NCBI RefSeq assembly: GCF_907164575.1
Contig: NZ_CAJQYY010000013.1
Span: 1 to 64,000, forward strand
Direction of reading: 5' to 3'
Source: Paraburkholderia gardini
GTDB taxonomy: Bacteria; Pseudomonadota; Gammaproteobacteria; Burkholderiales; Burkholderiaceae
DNA length: 64,000 nt
A model generated the notes under the pieces. That model did not search any database. It saw only the letters and a program-made list of their open reading frames with translations, and was not told where the DNA came from. Both the position numbers and the translations under genes were made by a program. Shown here one piece after another: positions 7,178 to 17,570 of the stretch; positions within the stretch are counted from its first letter, which is position 1; every line of letters starts with the position of its first letter.

Positions 7178-9664
7178 TCAATCCGTAGCGAGTGTTGTTG
7201 CCATGACATCATCGGCATATTGCTTCCACATGCCATGAAACGCGTCCTCGAGATTCCTCGCGAAACGCGGCGCGTCGCACAACGGCGACGCCAGCACATG
7301 TTCGCGAAGCCCCGCGCGCATCGCAGCCAGCATCGATGGATCGGACGCGAAGGCAATCGCCCGGGCGAGATAGTCTTCCTCGTCGACGGCGATCCAGTCT
7401 GCGAGATTCGCGGTCTGCAGCAGGCTTTCGCAGATGTGCGTCAGGAATCGGTCGCCCTTCATGCAGAGCACCGGTACGCCCATCCACAGTCCTTCCGCTG
7501 TCGTCGTGCCACCCGGATAGGGAAACGGGCTCAGCACGATATCGACCTGGTTGTACGTCGAGAGATACTCCACTCGCCTTGACGCGCCCTGGAGGATCAA
7601 TCGCGACTCATCGATACCGTGCGCGGCGAAACGCCGGAAAGTAGTGAGCTGTGCACCCTTCGTGTCGAGCCCATGCGATTTCAGGAACAGCCGCGAACCC
7701 GGCACTGCATGCAACAGACGGGACCACAGCGCGACGACTTCGTCGCTGACCTTCATCAGCTTGCCAAAGCAGCCGAACGTCACCGTGCCGCCGTTTGCAA
7801 GCATCGGCAGCGGGCCGATCTTCACATCGTCCACAGGCGGCGTGAAGCACAGATAGCTGTCCGGCAAGCGCCACGGCTTTTCGACGAATTGTGCTTCCTC
7901 ACCCGGCGGCAGCACGTATCGGTCGCCGAGGAAGTAATCGATCGACTCGCTGCCCGTCGAAGCAAAGAAGCCGAGGTAGCTCACCTGAACCGGTGCCGGT
8001 TTCCACGCGAAAATCGGCAGTCCCGTGTACGCCGTGTGGCCCGACAGATCCACCAGCACGTCGATGTTGTCGTCACGGATCACGCGTGCCGCTTCTTCTG
8101 TTTTCAGTCCGTCCAGCACGCGCCATGTGCTGAAGTGCGGCTTGAGACGCGCGGTGACTTCGTCCTCGAGCGTATAGGTCGCGTAGGCGATCAGCTCCAC
8201 ACGCGCCGGGTTCACATACCGGAACACGCTTTCCAGGAAAATGCCCGCCGGATGCGCGCGCAGATCGCCCGACACGATGCCGACGCGCAGGCGCGAGCCG
8301 TCATGCGACGGTTTGTGCGCATATGGTTTCACGCCCATCGACATCAATTCACCGAAGCGGCGCGCATGCTTCAGATAGGTGTCGGTATCGAACTTCGCGG
8401 AGCCCGCCAGACTGAACAACAGACGGTTATACGTCTGAACCGGATCGGGATCGAGCGGCAACGCTTTCAGATACGCGTCGATTGCGCCATCGAGATCGCC
8501 GAGTGCACGCAGAATGTCGCCAAGACTGATGTACATCGGCGCGGAGACGTCGGCGAGCTCGAGCGCCTTGTGACAGCTTTCCAGCGCTTCGTAAGGCTTG
8601 TCGTGCTTCAGCAGAACGACGCCAAGGTTGTGATACGCATCCGCGTTATTCGGGTCGAGTTCGATCGCGTGTCTGTAACTCAGCGTGGCCGCTTCGAGCC
8701 GGTCGAGACCGTAGTACGCGATGCCAAGGCTGTTGTACGCCTCGGCGAGCGTCGGCGCGAGTTCGATCGCGCGGATACAGCTTTCCACCGATTCCTCGAA
8801 CCGGCTCTGCCGTCGCAGCACGCCGCCACGATTGCAATGCGCTTCGGCAAAATCCGGCCGCAGTGCGATCGCCGTGTCGAAGTGCGTGAGCGCGGCGTCC
8901 AGATCGCCGATGTCGCGCAGGACAGTGCCGATGCTGTTGTGCGCGTCCGCGTCGGTCGGGTCCAGCGCGTGGCGCAGGCTTCTGATCGCCTCTTCCGGTT
9001 CGCCACGCGCTTTCAGCAACAGACCGAGACTGTGATGTGCAATCCGCAGATCATGCTTTAACGCGACTGCCGTGCGATAGCTCGCTATCGCATCGTCCGT
9101 TTTGTCCTGCGCGCGAAGCGCGTTGCCGAGGTTGTTGTGCGCCTCGGCGTAATCCGGGTTAAGGCGAATCGCCTCACCGTAGCTCGCCGCTGCCGCCTCC
9201 AGCTCGCCCATATCCTGCTGCGCGTTACCGAGATTGTTGTGCGCTTCCGCGTAACCTGGGCGCCCCGCAATGGCCCGCGCACAGCTCTCTACCGCCGCCT
9301 CGGGCTGCCTCGCCTCGCGCAGTGCGTTGCCGAGGTTGTTGTGCGCCTCGGGATAGTCTGGCTTGAGCGCGACCGCGCGACGGTAAGCTTCGATTGCGTC
9401 CGCGAGACGGCCGTTCTGGCCCAGCATGTTGCCGATGTTGTTGTAGTAGGTTGCGTTCGGATGCGCTGCGATCGACTGTTCCATCAGCCCAAGACCCACA
9501 TCGTGCTGACCCAGCTGACACGCGAGCAACCCCAGAAAATGCAGCGCGTCCGGATTGCCCGGCTCGGTCTGCAGGATCCGTCCGTACAGCGCCCGCGCTT
9601 CGGCGAGCTGGCCCACCTGATGATGTGCCAGTGCGTTCGCGAGAAATTGGGAGTTGTTCTGCAT
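7178..9664 (-). CDS. TPR protein with GT41 (O-GlcNAc-transferase-like) domain, paralogue 2
   Basis: Second large GT41 paralogue, about 828 residues, with 12 TPR units and the same catalytic block ([57 protein letters not shown]). Start chosen at the ATG giving MQNNSQFLANALAHHQ, which aligns with MQDNLSLLATALAHHQ of paralogue 1. A TTG 18 codons upstream, abutting the preceding methyltransferase stop, is possible but less likely. The spacer between the TPRs and the catalytic domain contains FDTDTYLKHARRFGELM, a segment also seen in bacterial OGT-like proteins. It sits between the methyltransferase and paralogue 1 in one operon. Role inferred as protein, probably flagellin, O-glycosylation. Confidence 0.87.
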   Translation of the reverse strand: MQNNSQFLANALAHHQVGQLAEARALYGRILQTEPGNPDALHFLGLLACQLGQHDVGLGLMEQSIAAHPNATYYNNIGNMLGQNGRLADAIEAYRRAVALKPDYPEAHNNLGNALREARQPEAAVESCARAIAGRPGYAEAHNNLGNAQQDMGELEAAAASYGEAIRLNPDYAEAHNNLGNALRAQDKTDDAIASYRTAVALKHDLRIAHHSLGLLLKARGEPEEAIRSLRHALDPTDADAHNSIGTVLRDIGDLDAALTHFDTAIALRPDFAEAHCNRGGVLRRQSRFEESVESCIRAIELAPTLAEAYNSLGIAYYGLDRLEAATLSYRHAIELDPNNADAYHNLGVVLLKHDKPYEALESCHKALELADVSAPMYISLGDILRALGDLDGAIDAYLKALPLDPDPVQTYNRLLFSLAGSAKFDTDTYLKHARRFGELMSMGVKPYAHKPSHDGSRLRVGIVSGDLRAHPAGIFLESVFRYVNPARVELIAYATYTLEDEVTARLKPHFSTWRVLDGLKTEEAARVIRDDNIDVLVDLSGHTAYTGLPIFAWKPAPVQVSYLGFFASTGSESIDYFLGDRYVLPPGEEAQFVEKPWRLPDSYLCFTPPVDDVKIGPLPMLANGGTVTFGCFGKLMKVSDEVVALWSRLLHAVPGSRLFLKSHGLDTKGAQLTTFRRFAAHGIDESRLILQGASRRVEYLSTYNQVDIVLSPFPYPGGTTTAEGLWMGVPVLCMKGDRFLTHICESLLQTANLADWIAVDEEDYLARAIAFASDPSMLAAMRAGLREHVLASPLCDAPRFARNLEDAFHGMWKQYADDVMATTLATD

Positions 9665-9718
9665 GTATCTGGGCTCGTGCGTCAGCAAGGGCGACGCATC
9701 GCGCGTCGCCCGGTTCAA

Positions 9719-10933
9719 TCAATACGGATGCGATTCAGCGCCGAAATCCACGAGCGCGCCGTTGTGCTCGATCATCACGCTTTGCACAGCGATACCTTCG
9801 CGGGACATTTCCGCGATGATGTCGCGCGCACGCCATTGCGTCGGAATCACGATGACGTCGACGCTGGACGACTTCAGCACGTCGCGGAATTCGATCTTCT
9901 GGCCGGTGCCCGGCACGTACGTGCCGGCCTTGTGCGGATCGGAATCCACAACCAGCGGAAAGCGCACTGCGTCCGCGCCGAACTGGTGGATGAAGGCCGC
10001 CGCCTTGCCGGTTCCACCCCAGATCGCGACGCGCTTGCCCGAAGCCGCGAGGCCCGATAGCTGCTGCGCGATCGTCTCGCGGCTTTTCACGGTACCCGCG
10101 GCGAAACGCATTGCTGCTTCGGCGCGCGTGCGCGCCTGCGCTGGCACGCCGAGCTTGACCAGTGCATGAACGACTTCACCGTCGTAGCCATGTTCAAGCG
10201 CGACGATCTCACCCGCACGCGACATCAACGTGCGGAACGATTCGGTCGTGAAATGCGATACGTGTTCGTAGAAGAAGTCGGCAAGGCGATTCGTTTCAAA
10301 GACGCGGTCGATACACGGCACTTCGGCGAACAGCCAGCAATCCTTTCCTTCCGGGCCTTGCATCGCCGCGCCCCACGCGAGCTGCTCGATCAGCTTCGCC
10401 GGTTCGGTGAGATGTTCCAGGACGTGACGGATCACAACCGCATCCGGCGCGAACGCGCTCATGTCGACGAGCGGATCGAACAGACGCGCATGAAACTCGA
10501 CGCCCTTGCCCGTCTCCGGGCTCGCGTTCGGATCGAAGCCGATAAAGCGGCCCGCTTCGCGCGCCTGCGCAAGGCCGCGCACGAAGTGACCTTCACCGCA
10601 GCCGATCTCGACGACGAGCGGCGCGGCCGGCAGATGATTCAGCAGCACGTCGCGCGTATCGGCGAGGTGACCTTTCCAGATGCCGCCGCTGTTGAACATG
10701 CGGTTCGGGTTGCTTTCGTATGGAATCGCGTCGTAATGAAACTTGTGGTTCCACACATGGGAGCACGACGGGCATTGCACGAAATCCTGCGCATGACGCG
10801 GCAACGCACGCGCCGCTTCGGCCGATGCGGGCCAGGCGAGCGTCGCGAGCGTCTGTGCGCCCGCCGGAAAAAAGCGCGCCGCGACCGAGTGGGCGCAAAC
10901 GGGACAGGTCGTCCCCACAAGATCAAGACTCAT
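9719..10933 (-). CDS. Zinc-finger SAM-dependent sugar methyltransferase (C-methyltransferase architecture)
   Basis: A 404-residue protein with the layout of nucleotide-sugar C-methyltransferases. It has an N-terminal zinc-binding part (Cys10, Cys13, Cys54, Cys57), a class I SAM fold ([11 protein letters not shown], residues 107-117, then [11 protein letters not shown]) and a C-terminal Rossmann-like domain ([15 protein letters not shown], near 295). Family knowledge: such enzymes methylate keto-deoxysugars in antibiotic and glycan pathways. The ATG overlaps the stop of the upstream epimerase as ATGA, so the pair is translationally coupled. The enzyme probably modifies the sugar that the GT41 proteins transfer. 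The exact carbon or oxygen target is unknown. Confidence 0.82.
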   Translation of the reverse strand: MSLDLVGTTCPVCAHSVAARFFPAGAQTLATLAWPASAEAARALPRHAQDFVQCPSCSHVWNHKFHYDAIPYESNPNRMFNSGGIWKGHLADTRDVLLNHLPAAPLVVEIGCGEGHFVRGLAQAREAGRFIGFDPNASPETGKGVEFHARLFDPLVDMSAFAPDAVVIRHVLEHLTEPAKLIEQLAWGAAMQGPEGKDCWLFAEVPCIDRVFETNRLADFFYEHVSHFTTESFRTLMSRAGEIVALEHGYDGEVVHALVKLGVPAQARTRAEAAMRFAAGTVKSRETIAQQLSGLAASGKRVAIWGGTGKAAAFIHQFGADAVRFPLVVDSDPHKAGTYVPGTGQKIEFRDVLKSSSVDVIVIPTQWRARDIIAEMSREGIAVQSVMIEHNGALVDFGAESHPY

Positions 10934-11871
10934 GATTTCACCAGGTGTTTGAAGTAGGCGATCGTTTCTTTCAGACCGTCTTCCAGGCCGACGCCAGGCT
11001 GCCAGTCGAGATGCTGGCGTGCCTTTGTGATGTCGGGCCGTCGTTGAATGGGATCGTCCTGCGGCAACGGACGATACTCGATGCGGCTCTTCGAACCCGT
11101 CAGCCGCAGCACCGTTTCCGCGAGATCGCGGATCGTGATTTCAGACGGGTTGCCGATATTGACGGGACCGGTTTCCTCGTTCTGATCCATCATCCGCAGC
11201 AGACCTTCCACGAGATCGTCGACATAGCAGAATGAGCGCGTCTGGCCGCCGTCGCCGTACAGCGTGATCGGGTCACCGCGCAGCGCCTGCATGATGAAGT
11301 TCGACACGACGCGGCCGTCGTCCGGACGCATCCGCGGACCGTACGTGTTGAAGATCCGCACGACGCGGATATCCACGCCGTGCTGACGGTGGTAATCGAA
11401 GAAGAGCGTTTCGGCGCAGCGCTTGCCTTCGTCGTAACAGGCTCGCGGGCCGGTCGGGTTCACGTTGCCCCAGTAGCTTTCCTGCTGCGGATGCTGCTGC
11501 GCGTCGCCGTAGACTTCGCTCGTGGACGCCTGCAGGATGCGCGCGCCGCAGCGCTTCGCGAGGCCGAGCATGTTGATCGCGCCGAGCACGGCCGTCTTCA
11601 CGGTCGAGACGGGATCGCTCTGGTAATGCACCGGGCTCGCGGGACACGCCATGTTGAACACGCGGTCCGCCTCGACGTACAGCGGCAGCCACACATCGTG
11701 ACGGATCAGCTCGAAGTTCACGCGGCCGATCAGATGCTGGATGTTCTGCTTGCTGCCCGTGTGAAAGTTGTCGACGCACATCACGTCGAAGCCGGAGGCG
11801 ACGAGGCGATCGCACAGATGCGAGCCAACGAAGCCGGCACCGCCGGTAATCAGGGCGGACTGGTTATTCAT
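10930..11871 (-). CDS. NAD-dependent epimerase/dehydratase, UDP-glucuronate decarboxylase-like
   Basis: Extended SDR enzyme of 313 residues. It has an N-terminal NAD site ([14 protein letters not shown], residues 6-19), TSEVYGD and the catalytic ACYDEGKR with Tyr146 and Lys150. The surrounding [17 protein letters not shown] block is typical of UDP-glucuronate decarboxylases (UDP-xylose synthases), so a UDP-pentose or related product is likely; other UDP-sugar epimerases share the fold. The start is fixed by an ATGA overlap with the stop of GT41 paralogue 3 and agrees with the family N-terminus; 30 in-frame upstream codons belong to that gene's DNA. It supplies or remodels the donor sugar for the glycan island. 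Confidence 0.85.
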   Translation of the reverse strand: MNNQSALITGGAGFVGSHLCDRLVASGFDVMCVDNFHTGSKQNIQHLIGRVNFELIRHDVWLPLYVEADRVFNMACPASPVHYQSDPVSTVKTAVLGAINMLGLAKRCGARILQASTSEVYGDAQQHPQQESYWGNVNPTGPRACYDEGKRCAETLFFDYHRQHGVDIRVVRIFNTYGPRMRPDDGRVVSNFIMQALRGDPITLYGDGGQTRSFCYVDDLVEGLLRMMDQNEETGPVNIGNPSEITIRDLAETVLRLTGSKSRIEYRPLPQDDPIQRRPDITKARQHLDWQPGVGLEDGLKETIAYFKHLVKS

Positions 11872-13718
11872 TCTGCGATCTCCACGACAGCGGTAAGGTG
11901 TTGCGCCCACATGCCATGCAAGGCGGCTTCGAGATTCCGGGCAAAACGCGGCGCATCGCACAGCGGCGACGCGACCACCCGCTCGCGCAGGCCGGCGCGC
12001 AGCGCGGCGAGGCTGGCGCCGTCAGCGGCAAATGCAATGGCGCGGGCGAGATAGTCTTCGTCGTCGGCGGCGATCCATGTGTCGAGGCCCGCCGAATGCA
12101 GGAAGCTTTCGCAGATGTGCGACAGGAAACGGTCGCCGCGACGGCACAGCACCGGCACGCCCATCCACAGCGCTTCGGCTGTCGTCGTGCCGCCGGGATA
12201 TGGAAATGGACTCAGCGCGATATCGACGCGGTTGTATGCGGCCAGATACTCCGCGCGCGGCGAGCGGCCTTCGAGAATCAGACGCGACGCGTCGATGCGA
12301 TGTGCCGCGAAGCGACGCAACGTCGTTTCGTGAACGTGCGCCGTATCGAGTTGCCCCGCCTTCAAAAACAGCTTCGCGTCCGGCACCGCGTGCAGCAGAC
12401 GCGCCCACAACGCGACGACGTGATCGGTAATCTTCGTCAACTGGCCGAAGCAGCCGTACGTGACGTAGCCGTTAGCCAGCATCGGCAGCGCGCCGACTTT
12501 CGCGTCGTCCCGCGGTGGCGTGAAGCACAGGTAGCTGTCCGGCAGCCGCCAAGGCTTTTCGACGAAATGCGCTTCTTCTTCGACCGGCAACACGTGACGG
12601 TCGCCGAGCACGTAGTCGATCGTGTCGAGACCCGTGCTCGCGAAAAAGCCAGGCCAGCTCACCTGCACCGGCGCGGGCTTCCATGCGAAGAGCGGCAGAC
12701 GGTTGTAGATCGTGTGACCGGCGCCATCGAGCAGCACGTCGATGCGATCGTCGCGGATGCGCCGCGCGGCGGTTTCGTCGCTCATGCCGGCGATGCTCGT
12801 CCACGCGCTGAAACGCGGCTTGATGCGCGCGGTCAGGTCGTCTTCGAGTGTGCGCGTCGGATACGCGATGAGCTCGATCCGCGCCGGATCGAGTTCGGCC
12901 ACGACGCTTTCGATGAAATAGCCCACCGGATGCCTTTTCAGATCACCCGACACGATGCCGACACGCAGTGCGCGTGCTGTGCGCGGCGCGAGATCGACCA
13001 GCCAGTCCTTCCACGGTTTCGCCTGCGTGCGGATCTGCGCGGCGAAGCGGAGCGCTTCATCGAGGTATTGCCGCGGCGTCGTGCTGGCAAGGTAGTTCAG
13101 CGCGAACAGCAGGTTGCTGTGCGGCTCGGCAAAATCTGGACGCAGCGCGATCGCGCTGCGATACGCCTCGATGGCTGCGTCGAGTTCGCCGAGTTCCATC
13201 AGCGTATTCGCGAGATTGTTGTAAGCCTGCGCGTGCTCCGGCGCCAGGTTGATCGCGTTGCAGAACGACTGCACCGCCGCCTCGTGTTTTTTTAGCGCGC
13301 GCAATGCATTGCCGAGGTTGTTGTGCGCGTCGATGTGATCCGGCTTCATCGCGATGGCCTGCCGGAAGCACTCGGCGGCAGCAGCCGGCCGGTTGTTCGA
13401 CTGCATCACGTTGCCGAGGTTGAAGTAGTACAGCGCCTGCGGCTTGCGCGTGATTGCCGCCATGATCAGCTCGGTGGCCGTCTCGTACTGCCCTTGACGA
13501 TTCGCGACGAGGCCAAGCAGGTGCATCGCGTCGGCGTGCTCCGGATCGATCGCGAGCACGCGGCGAAAGAGCGTCTGCGCTTCGGCCAGACGATCCGCCT
13601 CGTAGTGCGCGATCGCTTCGGCTAATGTGAGTTCGAGCGTCTGCGGCGTCGGCGTGAGTTGTCCGGAAACGCGTGCGTTTTCGGACATGGACAGATCCTG
13701 GTTACCGGAGTCGCTCAT
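11868..13718 (-). CDS. TPR protein with GT41 domain, paralogue 3 (short)
   Basis: Shortest GT41 member here at 616 residues. Only about 6 TPR units (residues 20-210) precede the catalytic domain, which is complete ([87 protein letters not shown]). It overlaps its upstream neighbour and its downstream epimerase by ATGA, giving a tightly coupled run. The reduced TPR number suggests a different acceptor reach from paralogues 1 and 2. Function inferred as protein O-glycosylation from family and context. Confidence 0.87.
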   Translation of the reverse strand: MSDSGNQDLSMSENARVSGQLTPTPQTLELTLAEAIAHYEADRLAEAQTLFRRVLAIDPEHADAMHLLGLVANRQGQYETATELIMAAITRKPQALYYFNLGNVMQSNNRPAAAAECFRQAIAMKPDHIDAHNNLGNALRALKKHEAAVQSFCNAINLAPEHAQAYNNLANTLMELGELDAAIEAYRSAIALRPDFAEPHSNLLFALNYLASTTPRQYLDEALRFAAQIRTQAKPWKDWLVDLAPRTARALRVGIVSGDLKRHPVGYFIESVVAELDPARIELIAYPTRTLEDDLTARIKPRFSAWTSIAGMSDETAARRIRDDRIDVLLDGAGHTIYNRLPLFAWKPAPVQVSWPGFFASTGLDTIDYVLGDRHVLPVEEEAHFVEKPWRLPDSYLCFTPPRDDAKVGALPMLANGYVTYGCFGQLTKITDHVVALWARLLHAVPDAKLFLKAGQLDTAHVHETTLRRFAAHRIDASRLILEGRSPRAEYLAAYNRVDIALSPFPYPGGTTTAEALWMGVPVLCRRGDRFLSHICESFLHSAGLDTWIAADDEDYLARAIAFAADGASLAALRAGLRERVVASPLCDAPRFARNLEAALHGMWAQHLTAVVEIAE

Positions 13719-15883
13719 GGGGTAATGCGTCCCGCGTGATTCGGGACGTTCTCAAGTGGATTTTGGTGTGGGTTGACTGTGGACGACGGCGCGCCTGCGC
13801 GATCGTGCGAATGCGTCCGCGGATCGGCGACGTACTCGCGCCACATGCCACGAAACGCTCCTTCGAGATTCCGCGCGAAGCGCGGCGCATCGCACAGTGG
13901 CGAGGCAAGAAGCTGCTCGCGCAAACCCGCTTTCAGGCGCATCAACTGATCGCGACCCGCGGCAAAGGCGACAGCTTTCGCGACGTAATCGTCATCGTCG
14001 GCGGCGATCCATTCGGCGAGGCCAACCGTGTTCAGGATGCTTTCGCCGACATGCGACAGGAACCGGTCGCCACGACGCGTGAGCACCGGCACACCCATCC
14101 ACAACGCTTCGACGGTGGTCACGCCGCCGGGATACGGATACGGGTCGAGTGCGATATCGACGCGGTTGTATGTCGCGAGCAGCTCGCCTCGCGGCGACTG
14201 CCCTTCGAGCATCAGACGCGCGGCGTCGATGCCATGCGCGGCGAAGCGCGCGCGCGTGGCCTGTTGCACTGAAGCATCGTCAAGCTGCTTCGTCTTCAGA
14301 TACAGACGGGAACCCGAAACCGCGTGCAGCACGCGCGCCCACAACGCGACGACGACATCGTTCAGCTTCACGAGATGGTTGAAGCAGCCGAACGTGATCG
14401 CACCGTCTGTCGACACCGATAGCGGCCCGAGCGGGATTTCAAAGGCGGGAGGCGTGAAGCACACGTAGCTGTCGGGCATGCGCCACGGCTGTTCAACGAA
14501 GTGTGGCGCCTCGTCGTCGGGCAAAACATGCCAGTCGCCGAGGATGTAATCGATCGCGGCGACGCCCGTTGTCGCGAAGTAGCCAAGCCAGGTCACCTGA
14601 ACCGGCGCCGGCTTCCATGCGAACATCGAAAGACGGTTGTGCGTCGTGTGCCCCGACAGGTCGACGAGAATGTCGATGCCGTCGGCACGAATCCGGCGCG
14701 CGGCGGTTTCGTCATCGACGCCGTCAAGGGAATGCCACGCAGCGAAATGCGGCTTGATGCGCGCGGTTAGCGAGTCTTCACCGCGTTGCGTGGCGTAGGC
14801 GACCAGCTCAATCTGCGTCGTATCGATCTGCGCGACGACATTTTCCAGAAAAATGCCGACGGGATGCGTTCTCAAATCACCCGAAACAAAGCCGATTTTC
14901 AGGCGACGCTTCGATGCTTCTGCGTCAGGTGCCTCATGCGTCAGCCGCTTCGCATGTGTGATCTGCCAGTCGCCAAAGCGGCGCGCTTCTGCGATCTGTT
15001 CGTCGAGCGAAACCTGCGGCATGAAGTTGAGTTGCAGCAGCAGATTACTGCGCGCAACCAGCAGATCGATATCGAGCGTGATGGCCTGGCGGAAGCTGAC
15101 AACAGCGTCATCGAGCAGCCCCTGATCGCGCAGCACGTTGCCCAGGTTGTTGTGCATTGTCGCTACCCACGGTTTCAAGGCAGTCGCCCGGCGGTAGCAG
15201 GCCGTCGCCTCGACAAGGCGGCTCCGCTTTTCGTACACGTTGCCGAGGTTGTTATGCGTCTCGGCGTAGTCGGGTCTCAGACTGAGCGCTTTCGAGTAGC
15301 TCTTCATCGCGGCATCGTCATCGCCGTGATCCTTGAATGCGTTGCCGAGATTGTTCCAGGCCTCGGCGAAACCGGGCGCAAGTGCGAGCGCGGCAACGCA
15401 GCTGTCGATCGCGGAAACCGGATCGGCAGCCTCGCGCAACGCGTTCCCGAGATTGCTGTGCGCTTCTGCGTAATCTGAACGGAGTGCGAGCGCCTCGCGA
15501 TAGGCCACGATCGCAGCATGATGCTCGCCGCGGCGGGTCAGCACATTGCCGAGGTTGTTGTAATAGATCGCGTTGGGATGCAGCCGGATCGACCGCCTGA
15601 TCCATTCGAGGCCGGTAGCGATGTCGCCTGTATCGCAGACAAGCAGTCCAGCGAAATGCACCGCATCGGCGTGATCGGGCTCGCAGGAAAGAATCTGCTG
15701 ATAGTGAGCGGCGGCATCGGTAAAGCGTCCCGCCTGATGGTGCGCGAAAGCCGCCTGTAGCGTGTCGGCGATGGAATGAGACGAAGGTTCATCGCCGAGG
15801 TCAGCCGCCAGAAGGCGCACGGTCTGCGCATCCCGGTGTCCGCTTTCCCCTGTCCGCTGCTCTTCGTCGTTCGCGTGTTCCAT
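13715..15883 (-). CDS. TPR protein with GT41 domain, paralogue 4
   Basis: About 722 residues with a non-repetitive Glu/Asp-rich N-terminus (MEHANDEEQRTGESG), roughly 8 TPR units and an intact GT41 domain (KPAPVQVTWLGYFATTG, LPDDEAPHFVEQPW, DIALDPYPYPGGVTTVEALW). The start is the ATG at 15883, which follows GGGGGAAAG by about 13 bases. A GTG 18 codons upstream is also open. The stop overlaps the ATG of paralogue 3 as ATGA. It begins the second GT41 pair of the island and is probably led by a promoter in the short gap before the next gene. Confidence 0.86.
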   Translation of the reverse strand: MEHANDEEQRTGESGHRDAQTVRLLAADLGDEPSSHSIADTLQAAFAHHQAGRFTDAAAHYQQILSCEPDHADAVHFAGLLVCDTGDIATGLEWIRRSIRLHPNAIYYNNLGNVLTRRGEHHAAIVAYREALALRSDYAEAHSNLGNALREAADPVSAIDSCVAALALAPGFAEAWNNLGNAFKDHGDDDAAMKSYSKALSLRPDYAETHNNLGNVYEKRSRLVEATACYRRATALKPWVATMHNNLGNVLRDQGLLDDAVVSFRQAITLDIDLLVARSNLLLQLNFMPQVSLDEQIAEARRFGDWQITHAKRLTHEAPDAEASKRRLKIGFVSGDLRTHPVGIFLENVVAQIDTTQIELVAYATQRGEDSLTARIKPHFAAWHSLDGVDDETAARRIRADGIDILVDLSGHTTHNRLSMFAWKPAPVQVTWLGYFATTGVAAIDYILGDWHVLPDDEAPHFVEQPWRMPDSYVCFTPPAFEIPLGPLSVSTDGAITFGCFNHLVKLNDVVVALWARVLHAVSGSRLYLKTKQLDDASVQQATRARFAAHGIDAARLMLEGQSPRGELLATYNRVDIALDPYPYPGGVTTVEALWMGVPVLTRRGDRFLSHVGESILNTVGLAEWIAADDDDYVAKAVAFAAGRDQLMRLKAGLREQLLASPLCDAPRFARNLEGAFRGMWREYVADPRTHSHDRAGAPSSTVNPHQNPLENVPNHAGRITP

Positions 15884-15964
15884 TGCGTTTTTAAACTTTC
15901 CCCCAATACACCGCCGCGCCTCATTCACGGCATTCACATGGCGAGTGCCGTCCGTTTCGCGGGT

Positions 15965-16654
15965 CTAGCTCTGGTATTTCTGCAGATATCGCTCGTAACC
16001 CTCACGCCATGTCGGCGTGCCAAACGCGCCGCCACTTTCGTGAACCACGCTGATCGGCCAGGTGCCCATTTTCAAACCCTTCAACTCGGCCTGCCGGCAA
16101 AAATCCATGTCATAGAAATGAAAGGCGAACTGATCGTCGAAGCACACACCGGTCTCGCTCAGGCGCTCGCTGTCTGCCGCGAGCAGCAAACCGTCAAGTA
16201 ACTTGCACTCCTGGCCGGGGGGGCCGTACGTCGAAATTTCGTTACATGGATATCCGGTTCCATGGCCTACGACGCCGCTGAAAAACTGTGGCTGGTCGCG
16301 CGTAAACTGCGCGTCAACAAAAAACCACGCGGGCTGATATGGCACGCGACGTATGTTGCCTGCGAGCCCAACCACGTCGAAGCGTTCAACCGCCTCGCGA
16401 ATCCTGTCAGCCCAGAAGAAATCGGCAAGGTGAACGTCGTCGTGAACGAAGACAAGGATCGCGGGATCGTTTTTGGCAAGCTGGATCGCGTGGTTGTAAA
16501 TCGTCGACAGTCCGGCCGTGTTGTTGTCGAACAGCAGAAGTTGCGGCGGATTACTGCTGTAGCGGCGCAGCGCCAACGAGCGCCCCAATGCAGACTTCCG
16601 CACGAAATCATCGTGCGAAGCGCGCGTCCCGCAAACCAGTCGAATGGGCTTCAT
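15965..16654 (-). CDS. Small glycosyltransferase family 2-like protein
   Basis: A GT-A-fold-like protein of about 229 residues. It shows LLFDNNTAGLSTIYNHAI near residue 40, AILVFVHDDVHL (a DxD-like metal site) and a distal HFYDMDFCRQAELKGLKMG that resembles the acceptor/nucleotide region of GT2 enzymes. These features match a small branch often found in O-antigen and flagellar glycan loci. Start placed at MKPIRLVCGTRAS because the upstream 38 codons have poor coding character; no strong ribosome site supports either choice. It lies between the WbqC-like gene and GT41 paralogue 4 with gaps of 190 and 81 bases. Confidence 0.68.
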   Translation of the reverse strand: MKPIRLVCGTRASHDDFVRKSALGRSLALRRYSSNPPQLLLFDNNTAGLSTIYNHAIQLAKNDPAILVFVHDDVHLADFFWADRIREAVERFDVVGLAGNIRRVPYQPAWFFVDAQFTRDQPQFFSGVVGHGTGYPCNEISTYGPPGQECKLLDGLLLAADSERLSETGVCFDDQFAFHFYDMDFCRQAELKGLKMGTWPISVVHESGGAFGTPTWREGYERYLQKYQS

Positions 16655-16844
16655 AAACGAGAAATTCAGGAAAAACGATCGAGCCAACATGCGCGATGGG
16701 ACATTCCCCGCACAGTTCCACCATTCTCGGGGCGAACGCCGGGTCTTGATCAGTGGATAAGGGCACAAAAACGCACGCTATTCCCGAACAACGGAAGACC
16801 ATGCGGCACCCGCCCTGCCGGCCGGCACGGATATACCGGCGACC

Positions 16845-17570
16845 TCACGCCGATGCGTGATGCAGCACCGTGTGGTTACGCAATGCCCGTGCGACCTTGT
16901 CAGGCGCGTTCCAGAGCAGCACGTCGAGGACCGACAAATGCGGTTCGTACTGAAACGGTGACGGCTCGTACTTCAGTTCATCGAACCCGGCGAACAGCAG
17001 TGACACTCCGATGCGCTCAAATGAGGCGGGATCGAAAAGATCGCGGCCGCCGATCGGATTCACATATTCAGTAGCGCCGAGTGCATTGCAGATTAACGGC
17101 GCCCAATCGCCCGCGCCCATCTGGTCCGGAAACTCCAGTTCAAGTTCAGAGCACACACGCGACGAAAACGGTAGCTCGATGTATTCACACACCGCCCGTA
17201 ACGCGTTCACGTTGAGCGCACACAGCGAATCGCTCTCCGTGCGTTCGAAGGTGCTCTGCACGAGCCTCGTGACTTCGGCATGGAATGGCGCATGCCGGCG
17301 AAAAGTCGATAGCTTGCCGAGCAGACTCGTTTTCGCGTCTGCCAGGTTCAGGACGCGCGCCTCGTGCGTCTTGATCGAGACTGAGGAATTCGCGAGCGGC
17401 ACCGTCACGTACTGCCAGCCTTCCTTGGGATGAAGAATACGATTGCGGTTCATCCACGTCTTCGGCGTGTACTGCGTAACATCGAAGACAACCCATTCGT
17501 CGACGGCCGCAATCAGGGCGAAATGTCCGAGGTACGGAAAGAAATACGGTTGCATGATGCCGAGCCTCAT
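16845..17570 (-). CDS. WbqC-like protein
   Basis: A 241-residue protein with the WbqC family N-terminus (LGIMQPYFFPYLGHFALI), the WMNRNRIL segment and the downstream NPIGGRDLFD block. Family members sit in O-antigen and capsule loci beside DegT-type aminotransferases and are thought to act on amino-sugar precursors, though the reaction is not well established. The ATG overlaps the stop of the DegT-type gene by ATGA, the same pairing seen elsewhere, which argues for a joint step. A role in making the flagellar sugar is inferred. Confidence 0.82.
   Translation of the reverse strand: MRLGIMQPYFFPYLGHFALIAAVDEWVVFDVTQYTPKTWMNRNRILHPKEGWQYVTVPLANSSVSIKTHEARVLNLADAKTSLLGKLSTFRRHAPFHAEVTRLVQSTFERTESDSLCALNVNALRAVCEYIELPFSSRVCSELELEFPDQMGAGDWAPLICNALGATEYVNPIGGRDLFDPASFERIGVSLLFAGFDELKYEPSPFQYEPHLSVLDVLLWNAPDKVARALRNHTVLHHASA

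Noticed and set aside
7619..9061. A 480-codon plus-strand frame opposite GT41 paralogue 2
   Set aside because: It is antisense to TPR repeats, so the repetitive product only mirrors them.
4703..15883. Regularly spaced DNA repeats that could suggest a CRISPR array
   Set aside because: The period is about 102 bases with imperfect copies and a continuous reading frame; these are TPR codons.
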